Below are positions 1-5,300 of a stretch of DNA of 7,280 bases, piece by piece. The stretch is from contig JAHCKF010000177.1 of the NCBI GenBank assembly GCA_026125925.1, positions 1 through 7,280 on the forward strand, given 5' to 3'. A model generated the notes under the pieces. That model was given only the letters and a program-made list of their open reading frames with translations. It searched no databases and was not told the origin of the DNA. Within the stretch, counting starts at the first letter, position 1, and every line of letters begins with the position of its first letter. A program made the position numbers and the translations under genes. Origin of the DNA: Pseudolabrys sp. Its GTDB lineage: Bacteria > Pseudomonadota > Alphaproteobacteria > Rhizobiales > Xanthobacteraceae.

Positions 1-720
1 TTTCTCGGCGACGGTGAGGCAGTTGTCGATCGCCGCCGGCGTCGTGCCCCAGTCCTCGTGCAGCTTCATGGCGCAGGCGCCGGCCTTGATCATCTCCTCC
101 AGCGCCGCCGGACGCGAGGCATTGCCTTTCGCCGCTATGCCGAGATTGACCGGGAACGCATCGAACGACTGCAGCATCCGCCCGATGTGCCACGGCCCCG
201 GCGTGCAGGTGGTGGCGTAGGTGCCGTGCGACGGCCCAGTGCCGCCGCCGAGCAACGTCGTCACGCCGGAATAGAGCGCGTCATCGATCTGCTGCGGGCA
301 GATGAAATGGATGTGCGAGTCGAAACCGCCGGCGGTGATGATCTTGCCCTCGCCGGCGATGATGTCGGTGCCAGGCCCGATGACGATGGTGACGCCGGGC
401 TGGATGTCGGGATTTCCGGCCTTGCCGATGGCGGCGATGCGGCCTTCCTTGATGCCGATGTCGCCCTTGACGATGCCCCAATGGTCGAGGATCAGCGCGT
501 TGGTGATCACCGTGTCCATCGCGCCTTGCTTGTTCGTGATCTGCGACTGGCCCATGCCGTCACGGATCACTTTGCCGCCGCCGAACTTCACCTCGTCGCC
601 ATAGACGGTGAAGTCCTTCTCGACCTCGATGATGAGATCGGTGTCGGCGAGCCGCACCTTGTCGCCGACGGTCGGGCCGAACATGTCGGCATAGGCCTTG
701 CGCTTCATCTTGACGGACAT
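1..720 (-). CDS. ureC: urease subunit alpha, N-terminal 240 residues (cut by window edge)
   Basis: UreC is the catalytic subunit of urease, a cytoplasmic nickel enzyme that hydrolyses urea to ammonia and carbamate. The frame is open from an ATG at 720 to the window edge. It opens with [20 protein letters not shown], typical of the beta-sandwich start of the family. Nickel-ligand histidines sit at 136 and 138 ([12 protein letters not shown]). The lysine that is carbamylated to bridge the two nickels is K219 in AMKLHEDWG, followed by H221. These match Klebsiella residues 134, 136, 217 and 219 with a constant offset of two. Family members are about 570 residues, so roughly 40% is visible; the remaining nickel ligands and the flap cysteine lie outside. 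A GGAG seven bases before the ATG supports the start. No frameshift or missing key residue is seen. Unusually, it is not next to ureB: two other genes and a 435-bp gap come between, so it may be transcribed from its own promoter. Confidence 0.98.
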   Translation of the reverse strand, partial: MSVKMKRKAYADMFGPTVGDKVRLADTDLIIEVEKDFTVYGDEVKFGGGKVIRDGMGQSQITNKQGAMDTVITNALILDHWGIVKGDIGIKEGRIAAIGKAGNPDIQPGVTIVIGPGTDIIAGEGKIITAGGFDSHIHFICPQQIDDALYSGVTTLLGGGTGPSHGTYATTCTPGPWHIGRMLQSFDAFPVNLGIAAKGNASRPAALEEMIKAGACAMKLHEDWGTTPAAIDNCLTVAEK

Positions 721-800
721 CGATCAGCTCCGAGCGAATGACGGCGTTGCGAAACGAACAAACATCACGGCTGTTTAATAATCCCCAGAGTTATCAACCG
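721..800 (-). promoter_or_regulatory. probable leader and possible promoter of ureC
   Basis: The ribosome binding site is clear: minus-strand GGAG at 731-728, seven bases before the ureC ATG. Upstream, 758-800 is the most AT-rich part of the gap and contains a TTGATA (797-792) that would fit a -35 box. I cannot place a good -10 box at the usual spacing, so the promoter itself is inferred mainly from position and base composition. I saw no sigma-54 (GG/GC) promoter here. Confidence 0.3.
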
Positions 801-850
801 GCGATTCCGGGCTCTTGCCATGCTGGCGGCAAGGAATAGGCTTGGTGCCA

Positions 851-887
851 GATCAATCGTCTTTGGCTTCGCCGAACAGGATTGATC
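851..887. repeat. 37-base imperfect hairpin upstream of ureC
   Basis: The arms GATCAATC (851-858) and GATTGATC (880-887) are perfect 8-base inverted repeats. Inside them TTTGGC (862-867) pairs with GCCGAA (871-876) around a TTC loop, with one T-G pair. A three-by-three internal loop (GTC/CAG) joins the two stems. The structure is therefore nearly continuous over 37 bases. There is no T-run on either side, so it is not a standard intrinsic terminator. It could be a dispersed repeat, an operator, or an RNA stem in a long ureC leader; the sequence alone does not decide. Confidence 0.55.
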
Positions 888-1045
888 GCCATGGCCAGAG
901 CGGGCCTGGAACGTAGGCGCTGCCGGCGGCGTTCGCGTCGTCGGGCAATGAATGCGGTCCGAGCTTGCCGGTCCTGGCTCTCAGTAACTGGGTACCGGTT
1001 CGCGCGCTCACGCGCGCAGCCCGGAAACGGATCCGAGAGCTTGAG

Positions 1046-1080
1046 ACGGGCGGACGACGGTCCGCCCGTTATGGCTTTTT
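1046..1080 (+). terminator. terminator-like hairpin downstream of the GFA gene
   Basis: A perfect 9-bp GC-rich stem, ACGGGCGGA (1046-1054) with TCCGCCCGT (1061-1069), encloses a 6-base loop. A run of five T follows at 1076-1080 on the plus strand, but six bases intervene, so the T-tract is displaced. The polarity fits plus-strand transcription, where I see no gene. On the minus strand, which carries the genes, the stem is not followed by T residues. It could still act as an mRNA 3' stabiliser or rho-assisted end for transcripts leaving the GFA gene. The stem is certain; terminator function is weak. Confidence 0.3.
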
Positions 1081-1085
1081 GCATT

Positions 1086-1134
1086 GCGCACGTTCTGACC
1101 CGAAAACCGCTGCACACTTTTCGGGAACATGCGC
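1086..1134. repeat. Rhizobiales-type dispersed palindromic repeat
   Basis: The left arm, GCGCACGTT (1086-1094) then CCCGAAAA (1099-1106), mirrors the right arm, TTTTCGGG (1118-1125) then AACATGCGC (1126-1134). There is one mismatch, and four extra bases in the left arm. The central CCGAAAACCG...CACTTTTCGGG pattern with flanking CATG-like ends resembles, from memory, a very abundant intergenic repeat in Bradyrhizobium and relatives. It ends about 22 bases past the GFA stop codon. Assignment to that repeat family is recognition by eye, not a database match. Confidence 0.6.
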
Positions 1135-1155
1135 GGGGCCACGCAGCGCCGCCAC

Positions 1156-1509
1156 TTACATGCTGCGGCCGTCGAACTTCATCACATCGAAGCTCTCCGG
1201 ATCGACGCCGTCCAGGCAGCGCACATTGATCATGACCATGGCGTTGCCGTCGCGCCCCTTGCCGCGGGCGTAAGGCTGAATGCCGCAGGTCGCGCAGAAG
1301 CGATGATCGATGACGTGCTTGTTGAACTGGAAGGTCGTCAGATCGCCCTCCCCCGAGAGCAACCTGAAATCCTTGGCCGGCGCCGCCGCCAGCAGCGACC
1401 CCAGTTTCGAGCAGCGCGAGCAGTTGCAGGAAATGACCTTGTCGATTTCGGTCTCGACCTCGAAGCGGACTTTGCCGCACTGGCAGCCGCCCATATAGGT
1501 TTGCTTCAT
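1156..1509 (-). CDS. GFA (Gfa/CENP-V) domain zinc protein
   Basis: This 117-residue protein is a compact single-domain member of the GFA family, named after glutathione-dependent formaldehyde-activating enzyme (S-hydroxymethylglutathione synthase of Paracoccus). The zinc-site cysteines are all present: C9-x-C11 near the start (GGCQCGKVRFE), C28-x-C30-x2-C33 (SCNCSRC) and C72-x2-C75 (CATCG). In Gfa, the first and last pairs hold a structural zinc and the middle triplet forms the site linked to catalysis. Most small GFA paralogues have no proven substrate, so a formaldehyde role should not be assumed. The ATG at 1509 has GGGAG six bases upstream, and the gene ends in TAA. It lies 71 bp after the LysE-type gene and in the same orientation. 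Its place inside a urease locus is unexpected, and nothing in the protein itself points to urea or nickel. Confidence 0.93.
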   Translation of the reverse strand: MKQTYMGGCQCGKVRFEVETEIDKVISCNCSRCSKLGSLLAAAPAKDFRLLSGEGDLTTFQFNKHVIDHRFCATCGIQPYARGKGRDGNAMVMINVRCLDGVDPESFDVMKFDGRSM

Positions 1510-1580
1510 CGTTTGCTCCCGGCAGGATTGTTCTCGTTACAAACATCCGGGCGCGGCGAAGGTTTCCCGCTGGTGCCATG

Positions 1581-2216
1581 TCAGCCTCCCCGCGGCGCGA
1601 GGGAGCTGCGCGCCACCATGACGGCGGCGGCGATGACGGCGGCGCCGGACAATGCGCTGAAGCCGCGCCGCGCCTTAGGCCCGGTCGCGGCCTGCGCCAC
1701 CTTGCCGCCGAGCAGCGAATAAACGAGCAGCGAGGGATATTCGAGCAGGATCGAGATGGCGCCGAGGATGAGGATCCACTGCGGCGCGGCGTCGGCCGGC
1801 GCAAAGGCCGGCAGGATCGCCGCGAAATAGAGATAGGATTTCGGATTGGCGCCCTGCAGCACGAAGCTGGAGCGGAACAGCGCGCGCGGCGTGCCGCGCG
1901 GCGACACCGCAGCGGGCACCGCCTCGCCGCTCAACGCGTCGCGCAGCGATTGCAGGCCGATCCAGACGAGATAGGCGACGCCGGCCCACTTGATGAACTC
2001 GAACAGCACCGGGAACGCCGTGAGCAGCGCCGACAGGCCGAGCGCCGACAGCGCGCAATACATCGCGTTGGCGGCGAGGATGCCGGCGATCGAAGCCTGC
2101 GCCGGCCTGAAACCATGGCGCATGCCGTCGCCGACGACCTTGAGCACCGCCGGACCCGGCGTCAGGTCCATCAGCACGCTGGTCAGAACGAATGCGAGGA
2201 AGGCCGCCCACTCCAT
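1581..2216 (-). CDS. LysE/RhtB-family amino acid or metabolite exporter
   Basis: This 211-residue inner-membrane protein has the length and pattern of the LysE/RhtB exporters, which push amino acids or related small molecules out of the cell. The first helix (about residues 4-24) ends in the family motif TPGP (19-22). The AGVAYLVWIGLQSLR stretch (78-92) and QGANPKSYLYF (121-131, with the NPK motif) are also characteristic. Hydrophobic segments lie near 42-70, 128-138, 147-170 and 187-203. The ATG at 2216 sits 10 bases after the ureB stop, with AAGG within that gap as a plausible ribosome site, so it is probably co-transcribed with ureB. Substrate cannot be read from sequence. A link to nitrogen metabolism, such as export of a surplus amino acid, is only suggested by the neighbours. 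The C-terminus is arginine/glycine-rich and looks intact. Confidence 0.93.
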   Translation of the reverse strand: MEWAAFLAFVLTSVLMDLTPGPAVLKVVGDGMRHGFRPAQASIAGILAANAMYCALSALGLSALLTAFPVLFEFIKWAGVAYLVWIGLQSLRDALSGEAVPAAVSPRGTPRALFRSSFVLQGANPKSYLYFAAILPAFAPADAAPQWILILGAISILLEYPSLLVYSLLGGKVAQAATGPKARRGFSALSGAAVIAAAVMVARSSLAPRGG

Positions 2217-2226
2217 GCTGCGCGCC

Positions 2227-2532
2227 TTACAGTTTACCCATGACGTCGCCGCGGAAACCGTAGATCGTCTTCTTGCCGGCGAGCGCGACGAGGTGCACCT
2301 CGCGCGTCTGCCCCGGCTCGAAGCGCACCGCGGTGCCGGCGGCGATGTCGAGCCGCATGCCGCGCGCCTTCTTGCGATCGAACTTCAGGGCCGGGTTGGT
2401 CTCGAAGAAATGATAGTGCGAGCCGACCTGGATCGGCCGGTCGCCGGAATTGGCGACCGTCAGCGTCACCGTCTTGCGCTTGGCGTTGAGTTCGATCTCG
2501 CCGTCCTGGATGAACATCTCGCCGGGGGTCAT
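2227..2532 (-). CDS. ureB: urease subunit beta
   Basis: UreB is a small structural subunit of bacterial three-chain urease and packs with UreA and UreC in the (ABC)3 trimer. The protein is 101 residues, the normal length. It carries the highly conserved core [20 protein letters not shown] (28-47) followed by ALKFDR and then [21 protein letters not shown] (66-86), ending in FRGDVMGKL. It begins MTPGEMFI, equivalent to the MIPGE start of other UreB proteins. The start ATG at 2532 overlaps the stop codon of the upstream permease gene by one base (TAATG), which points to translational coupling. In most bacteria ureC follows directly, but here a LysE-type gene starts 10 bases after the ureB stop. 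Confidence 0.98.
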   Translation of the reverse strand: MTPGEMFIQDGEIELNAKRKTVTLTVANSGDRPIQVGSHYHFFETNPALKFDRKKARGMRLDIAAGTAVRFEPGQTREVHLVALAGKKTIYGFRGDVMGKL

Positions 2533-3113
2533 TAGATGGCCCCCATATAAAGCCCCGCGCCGATGGCGACGCACACCGCACCGGCGACGCGCACCAGCGG
2601 CCGCAGCGAATGACGCGTGGCAAAGCGCGCGAAACCGATACCGATGGCGTGCAAGCTCGCGGTGGCCACCGCAAAGCCCGCCATGTATTCGAAGCCGCCG
2701 ATGTTCTCCGCGACTTCCGAGCCGTGGGCGTGGCCGTGGAATACGGCGAAGGCGCCGATGATCGCCGCGCCGGCCCAGACCGGCAGGTCGATCGCCAGCG
2801 CCACCAGAATGCCCAGCGCCACCACCGAGGCGAGGATCGCCGGCTCGACGAAAGGCAATGCGACATGCGCCATACCCAATGCGCCGCCGAGCAGCATTAC
2901 GCCGACGAAGGTCGCCGGCCAGATCCACAATGCGCGGCCACCCTTGAGCGCCGCCCACAGGCCGACCGCGACCATGACCGTCATGTGATCGAGGCCGGAC
3001 AGCGGATGCGCGATGCCGGCGGCGAAGGACGCGGTCGAGCCGACGCCGACATGAGCGAAGGCGGGCGCGGAGCCGGCGACGAGAACGGCGGCGGTGGCGA
3101 GAAGACGCTTCAT
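2532..3113 (-). CDS. ureJ: HupE/UreJ-family putative nickel permease
   Basis: This is a 193-residue membrane protein of the HupE/UreJ family, whose members are thought to bring nickel across the membrane for hydrogenase or urease. A signal-like N-terminus ([20 protein letters not shown]) is followed at once by H21. A conserved HPLSGLDHM motif (36-44) and the histidine cluster FHGHAHGSE (125-133; H126, H128, H130) are candidate metal ligands. About six hydrophobic helices follow the leader. An ATG further upstream at 3227 is open, but the extra 38 residues are charged, unlike the family, and overlap ureA. The ATG at 3113 gives the signal sequence and has AAAGGA upstream. The gene lies 14 bp after ureA and shares the TAATG junction with ureB, so it is embedded in the urease operon. 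Transport of nickel is inferred from family and context. Confidence 0.94.
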   Translation of the reverse strand: MKRLLATAAVLVAGSAPAFAHVGVGSTASFAAGIAHPLSGLDHMTVMVAVGLWAALKGGRALWIWPATFVGVMLLGGALGMAHVALPFVEPAILASVVALGILVALAIDLPVWAGAAIIGAFAVFHGHAHGSEVAENIGGFEYMAGFAVATASLHAIGIGFARFATRHSLRPLVRVAGAVCVAIGAGLYMGAI

Positions 3114-3127
3114 CGTTTTAGGTCCTT

Positions 3128-3430
3128 TCAACGAATCGGATCGTGAACAGTGACGAGCTTGGTGCCGTCGGGAAAGGTCGCTTCGACCTGGATGTCGTGG
3201 ATCATCTCGGCGATGCCGTCCATGCATTGCGCGCGGGTGACGACATGGGCGCCGTCGCGCATCAGTTCGGCCACGGTGCGGCCGTCGCGCGCGCCTTCGA
3301 GGATGAAATCGGAAATCAGCGCCACCGCTTCCGGATGGTTGAGCTTGACACCGCGCTCCAGCCGCTTGCGCGCCACCATGGCGGCGAGCGCGATGAACAT
3401 CTTGTCTTTTTCCCGGGGCGTCAGATTCAT
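3128..3430 (-). CDS. ureA: urease subunit gamma
   Basis: UreA is the smallest structural subunit of bacterial urease. The protein is exactly 100 residues, as in Klebsiella, and is nearly colinear with that protein throughout. It starts [20 protein letters not shown], has [20 protein letters not shown] (30-49) in the middle, and ends [21 protein letters not shown]. The frame is open upstream to 3754, but that extension lies inside ureD and has no family resemblance. The ATG at 3430, with GAGG five bases before it, is the right start. It follows ureD by 19 bp and precedes the putative nickel permease gene by 14 bp. No residue typical of the family appears to be missing. Confidence 0.98.
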   Translation of the reverse strand: MNLTPREKDKMFIALAAMVARKRLERGVKLNHPEAVALISDFILEGARDGRTVAELMRDGAHVVTRAQCMDGIAEMIHDIQVEATFPDGTKLVTVHDPIR

Positions 3431-3449
3431 TTCTGCCTCTACGTCGAAG

Positions 3450-4295
3450 TTATTGCAGCCACAGCCGCGGCACAGATGTGCCGAGCGCGGCGAGCAGCGC
3501 GATGATGTCGTGGCGCAGGTTAGCACCATCCTTGGCGATGAGGCGCGCCACGGCGAGACCATTCCACGACGAAATGCCGACCTCGCCGGCGAAGGCATCC
3601 GCGAGCGCACGCACCCGCTCGAGCTCGTCGCCGCCGCCCGGCGCGACCAGCACGGTCGCCAGCGCGATGCCGCCATCGGCGACGGCACGCTGGCCGAGTT
3701 GCGCGGCAATAGCGCCGTCGAGCTTCGCCGAATCCAGTTTGGCGGTGTCGACATAGATCAGCCGGCCATCGCGGCGCAGGCGCCAGCGATCGATGAACGA
3801 GCCTTCCAGCATCGCTTCGCCCATGGCGGCGCGGCCGAACACCGCCGCCTCGACCATGATCAATGATGCGTCGGCCGCAAGATCGATGTCGATGCGGCGC
3901 GACAGCCGCGCGCGGTCGAATAAAATGGTCTCCTGCGGCAGCCAGGCCAGCCGCCCGCCGGCCGCGACCTTCAACGTCACATCCATCTCGGCCGCCGGGC
4001 CGGTCGAGCGATAAATCTTCTCCGCCGCCGCGGTGCCGACAATGAGCGAAGCGCCCTCGCCGACCGACATGTCGATGGTGAAGCGGTCGCCGCCGGTCAT
4101 GCCGCCGCCGGTGTTGACGATCACGGCTTCGAGCGCGGCGTCATGCGTATTGGGAAAGCGCGCGCGCAGCGAACCGTGCTCGTGCACCTGGGCGCGGCGC
4201 GTGACGCCATCCGCCGCCACGACCGACAGGCCGATGTGACCTGTGGCGCGGTTCGCGAGGAAGGTCTGGGAACTGTCGGTTTCGGCCACGAGCAC
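3450..4295 (-). CDS. ureD: urease accessory protein UreD (UreH)
   Basis: UreD is the scaffold that binds apo-urease and, with UreF and UreG, helps deliver nickel to the active site. The chosen GTG start gives 281 residues, within the usual range. Family features are [12 protein letters not shown] (about 61-72), AAAEKIYRS (about 89-97) and [12 protein letters not shown] (about 118-129). The protein ends VPRLWLQ. Start choice: an ATG at 4418 is in frame, but the first 40 residues it adds (including LPPSLTLPLKGGG) are translated from the palindromic repeat between urtE and ureD and are not UreD-like. GTG at 4295 or GTG at 4289 are the best candidates; AGG lies 3 or 9 bases before them and a GGGGAGGGGA stretch is further up. 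This is the first gene of the ureD-ureA-ureJ-ureB cluster. A short internal duplication, [10 protein letters not shown], appears near residues 184-193 and may be natural variation. Confidence 0.93.
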   Translation of the reverse strand: MLVAETDSSQTFLANRATGHIGLSVVAADGVTRRAQVHEHGSLRARFPNTHDAALEAVIVNTGGGMTGGDRFTIDMSVGEGASLIVGTAAAEKIYRSTGPAAEMDVTLKVAAGGRLAWLPQETILFDRARLSRRIDIDLAADASLIMVEAAVFGRAAMGEAMLEGSFIDRWRLRRDGRLIYVDTAKLDSAKLDGAIAAQLGQRAVADGGIALATVLVAPGGGDELERVRALADAFAGEVGISSWNGLAVARLIAKDGANLRHDIIALLAALGTSVPRLWLQ

Positions 4296-4304
4296 TGACC
4301 TGTC

Positions 4305-4427
4305 CCCTCCCCCCTTGAGGGGGAGGGTTAGGGAGGGGGGTAGTTTGCCGGGAGAAGCTATCACAGGACCCCCCACCCGCTCGCCTCGCAACCGCTCGGC
4401 GAGCGACCTCCCCCTCAAGGGGGAGGT
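4305..4427. repeat. compound palindromic repeat between urtE and ureD
   Basis: Two 9-bp perfect stems bound the block. One is CCCTCCCCC (4305-4313) with GGGGGAGGG (4319-4327) around CTTGA; the other is ACCTCCCCC (4406-4414) with GGGGGAGGT (4419-4427) around TCAA. The two units are reverse complements of each other over about 20 bases. Between them lie GGGGGGT (4335-4341) facing ACCCCCC (4368-4374), and a third hairpin GCTCGCC/GGCGAGC (4379-4385/4398-4404). The whole block could fold into a large nested structure. Similar C/G-rich paired palindromes are, as I recall, common between genes in Rhizobiales. No T-run follows on the minus strand, so it is not a classical terminator. It begins 12 bases past the urtE stop and reaches the ureD ribosome site. 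Confidence 0.8.
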
Positions 4428-4438
4428 GAAGAAAGAAA

Positions 4439-5134
4439 CTAAATCGCCATCGCCCGATGCAGCGCGCCCTCGTCGAGGTTCGCCTTGTCGCTCTGGTAGA
4501 CGATGGCGCCGCGGTCCATGACGACCAGATGATCGCCGAGCTCCTGGGCGAAATCGAGATACTGCTCGACCAGGATGATCGCCATGTCGCCGAGCGAGCG
4601 CAGATAGGAAATGGCGCGGCCGATGTCCTTGATGATCGAGGGCTGGATGCCCTCGGTCGGCTCGTCGAGCAGCAGCAGCCGCGGCCGCATGGTCAGCGCG
4701 CGGCCGATCGCCAGTTGCTGCTGCTGACCGCCGGACAGATCGCCGCCGCGCCGCCCGAGCATGCTCTTGAGCACCGGGAATAAAGTGAAGACGTCATCCG
4801 GCACTTTACGATCCGCCCGCTTGAGCGGCGCGAAGCCGGTCTCGAGGTTTTCCTGCACGGTGAGCAGCGGGAAGATTTCGCGGCCCTGCGGCACATAAGC
4901 GATGCCGCCGCGCGCGCGCTCGACGGTCGGCAGCTTGGTGATGTCCTTGCCCTCGAACATGATCGAGCCGTTCTTGACCGGCCGCTGGCCGACCAGCGCG
5001 CGCAGCAGGCTCGATTTACCGACGCCGTTGCGGCCGAGCACGCAGGTCACCTTGCCGGGCTCGGCGGTCAGCGAAATGCCGCGCAGGGCCTGCGCCGCGC
5101 CGTAATAGAGATCGATGTTGGAGACCTGGAGCAT
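4439..5134 (-). CDS. urtE: urea ABC transporter ATP-binding protein UrtE
   Basis: UrtE is one of two cytoplasmic ATPases driving the high-affinity urea importer UrtABCDE; it is a LivF-type protein. The 231 residues contain Walker A GRNGVGKS (34-41), the Q-loop glutamine Q83 in VPQGREIFPLLT, the ABC signature LSGGQ (133-137) and Walker B LLLLDE (153-158). The switch position reads VEQ (Q191), as usual in LivF-like proteins, instead of histidine. Start MLQVSNIDLYYGAAQALRGI is typical. The ATG at 5134 is preceded by AAGGGA six bases upstream; the open frame continues to 5326 only by translating the upstream repeat, so that longer start is rejected. Together with the neighbouring urtD and urtC and the downstream urease genes, urea is a much better substrate guess than branched-chain amino acids, which use homologous ATPases. 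Confidence 0.95.
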   Translation of the reverse strand: MLQVSNIDLYYGAAQALRGISLTAEPGKVTCVLGRNGVGKSSLLRALVGQRPVKNGSIMFEGKDITKLPTVERARGGIAYVPQGREIFPLLTVQENLETGFAPLKRADRKVPDDVFTLFPVLKSMLGRRGGDLSGGQQQQLAIGRALTMRPRLLLLDEPTEGIQPSIIKDIGRAISYLRSLGDMAIILVEQYLDFAQELGDHLVVMDRGAIVYQSDKANLDEGALHRAMAI

Positions 5135-5146
5135 GATCAATCCCTT

Positions 5147-5274
5147 GTCCCGGACGCGGTGCGGTATGAGCGCAGCGAAGTAATGCACCGCAGAGCCGGG
5201 ACCGTCCCAACCGCTGCGTTCGCAACGATCCCGGGTCTGCAGCGCAGCGTAAGAACGCCGCGCTGCGCCCGGGA
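5147..5274. repeat. pair of palindromic repeats between urtD and urtE
   Basis: Unit one pairs GTCCCGG (5147-5153) with CCGGGAC (5196-5202), and inside it GCGGTGC (5156-5162) with GCACCGC (5185-5191). Unit two pairs TCCCGGG (5229-5235) with CCCGGGA (5268-5274), and inside it CGCAGCG (5243-5249) with CGCTGCG (5261-5267). The two units share the CCCGG-type ends and fill most of the 166-bp gap. Sequences of this style, a TCCCGG end followed by GCGGTGC, are familiar to me as dispersed repeats of Bradyrhizobium-like genomes. The urtE ribosome binding site sits just downstream of the first unit on the minus strand. Confidence 0.75.
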
Positions 5275-5300
5275 AAAGTCCAGAGTGCGCGCTTCGCCCA

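Larger units (their letters stand above)
721..1155. other. 435-bp non-coding interval between the GFA gene and ureC
   Basis: I find no convincing gene on either strand here: the open frames crossing it have arginine-rich, low-information translations and resemble no family I know. Reading along the minus strand after the GFA stop codon, it holds a Rhizobiales-type palindrome (1086-1134), a GC-rich hairpin (1046-1069), a small hairpin with arms at 1001-1006 and 1011-1016 (CGCGCG around CTCA), a long imperfect hairpin (851-887), and an AT-richer stretch (about 758-800) just upstream of ureC. A small inverted repeat CTTGCC/GGCAAG is also present at 814-819/828-833. This is by far the largest gap in the window and separates ureC from all genes upstream. 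Confidence 0.75.

Noticed and set aside
58..741. Long plus-strand open frame across the ureC region
   Set aside because: It is the antisense shadow of ureC, whose minus-strand frame carries conserved nickel ligands. The plus-strand translation is rich in Arg/Asp/Ala with no recognisable family, as expected in GC-rich DNA.
721..1155. Possible tRNA, small RNA gene or riboswitch in the large gap
   Set aside because: No cloverleaf with a TTCGA-type T-arm and no known riboswitch core was recognisable. The hairpins are reported only as structures.
794..1804. 336-residue minus-strand open frame spanning the intergenic gap and the GFA gene
   Set aside because: It runs in a different frame from both the GFA and LysE genes, crosses non-coding repeats and shows only low-complexity Arg/Ser/Ala sequence.
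1578..2243. Plus-strand open frame opposite the LysE-type gene
   Set aside because: The translation is highly charged and Arg-rich, with no domain signal. The opposite strand encodes a clear LysE/RhtB protein over the same interval.
2227..2958. Longer ureB starting at 2958
   Set aside because: The extension lies within the permease gene in another frame. The ATG at 2532 gives the standard MTPGE start and a TAATG coupling junction.
2610..3146. Plus-strand open frame opposite the HupE/UreJ gene
   Set aside because: Shadow frame with Arg/Asp/Gly-rich sequence. The minus strand has a signal-like leader, membrane helices and the histidine cluster of the real gene.
3128..3754. Longer ureA starting at 3754
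   Set aside because: The extension overlaps ureD out of frame and has no UreA similarity. The ATG at 3430 gives the exact 100-residue family length.
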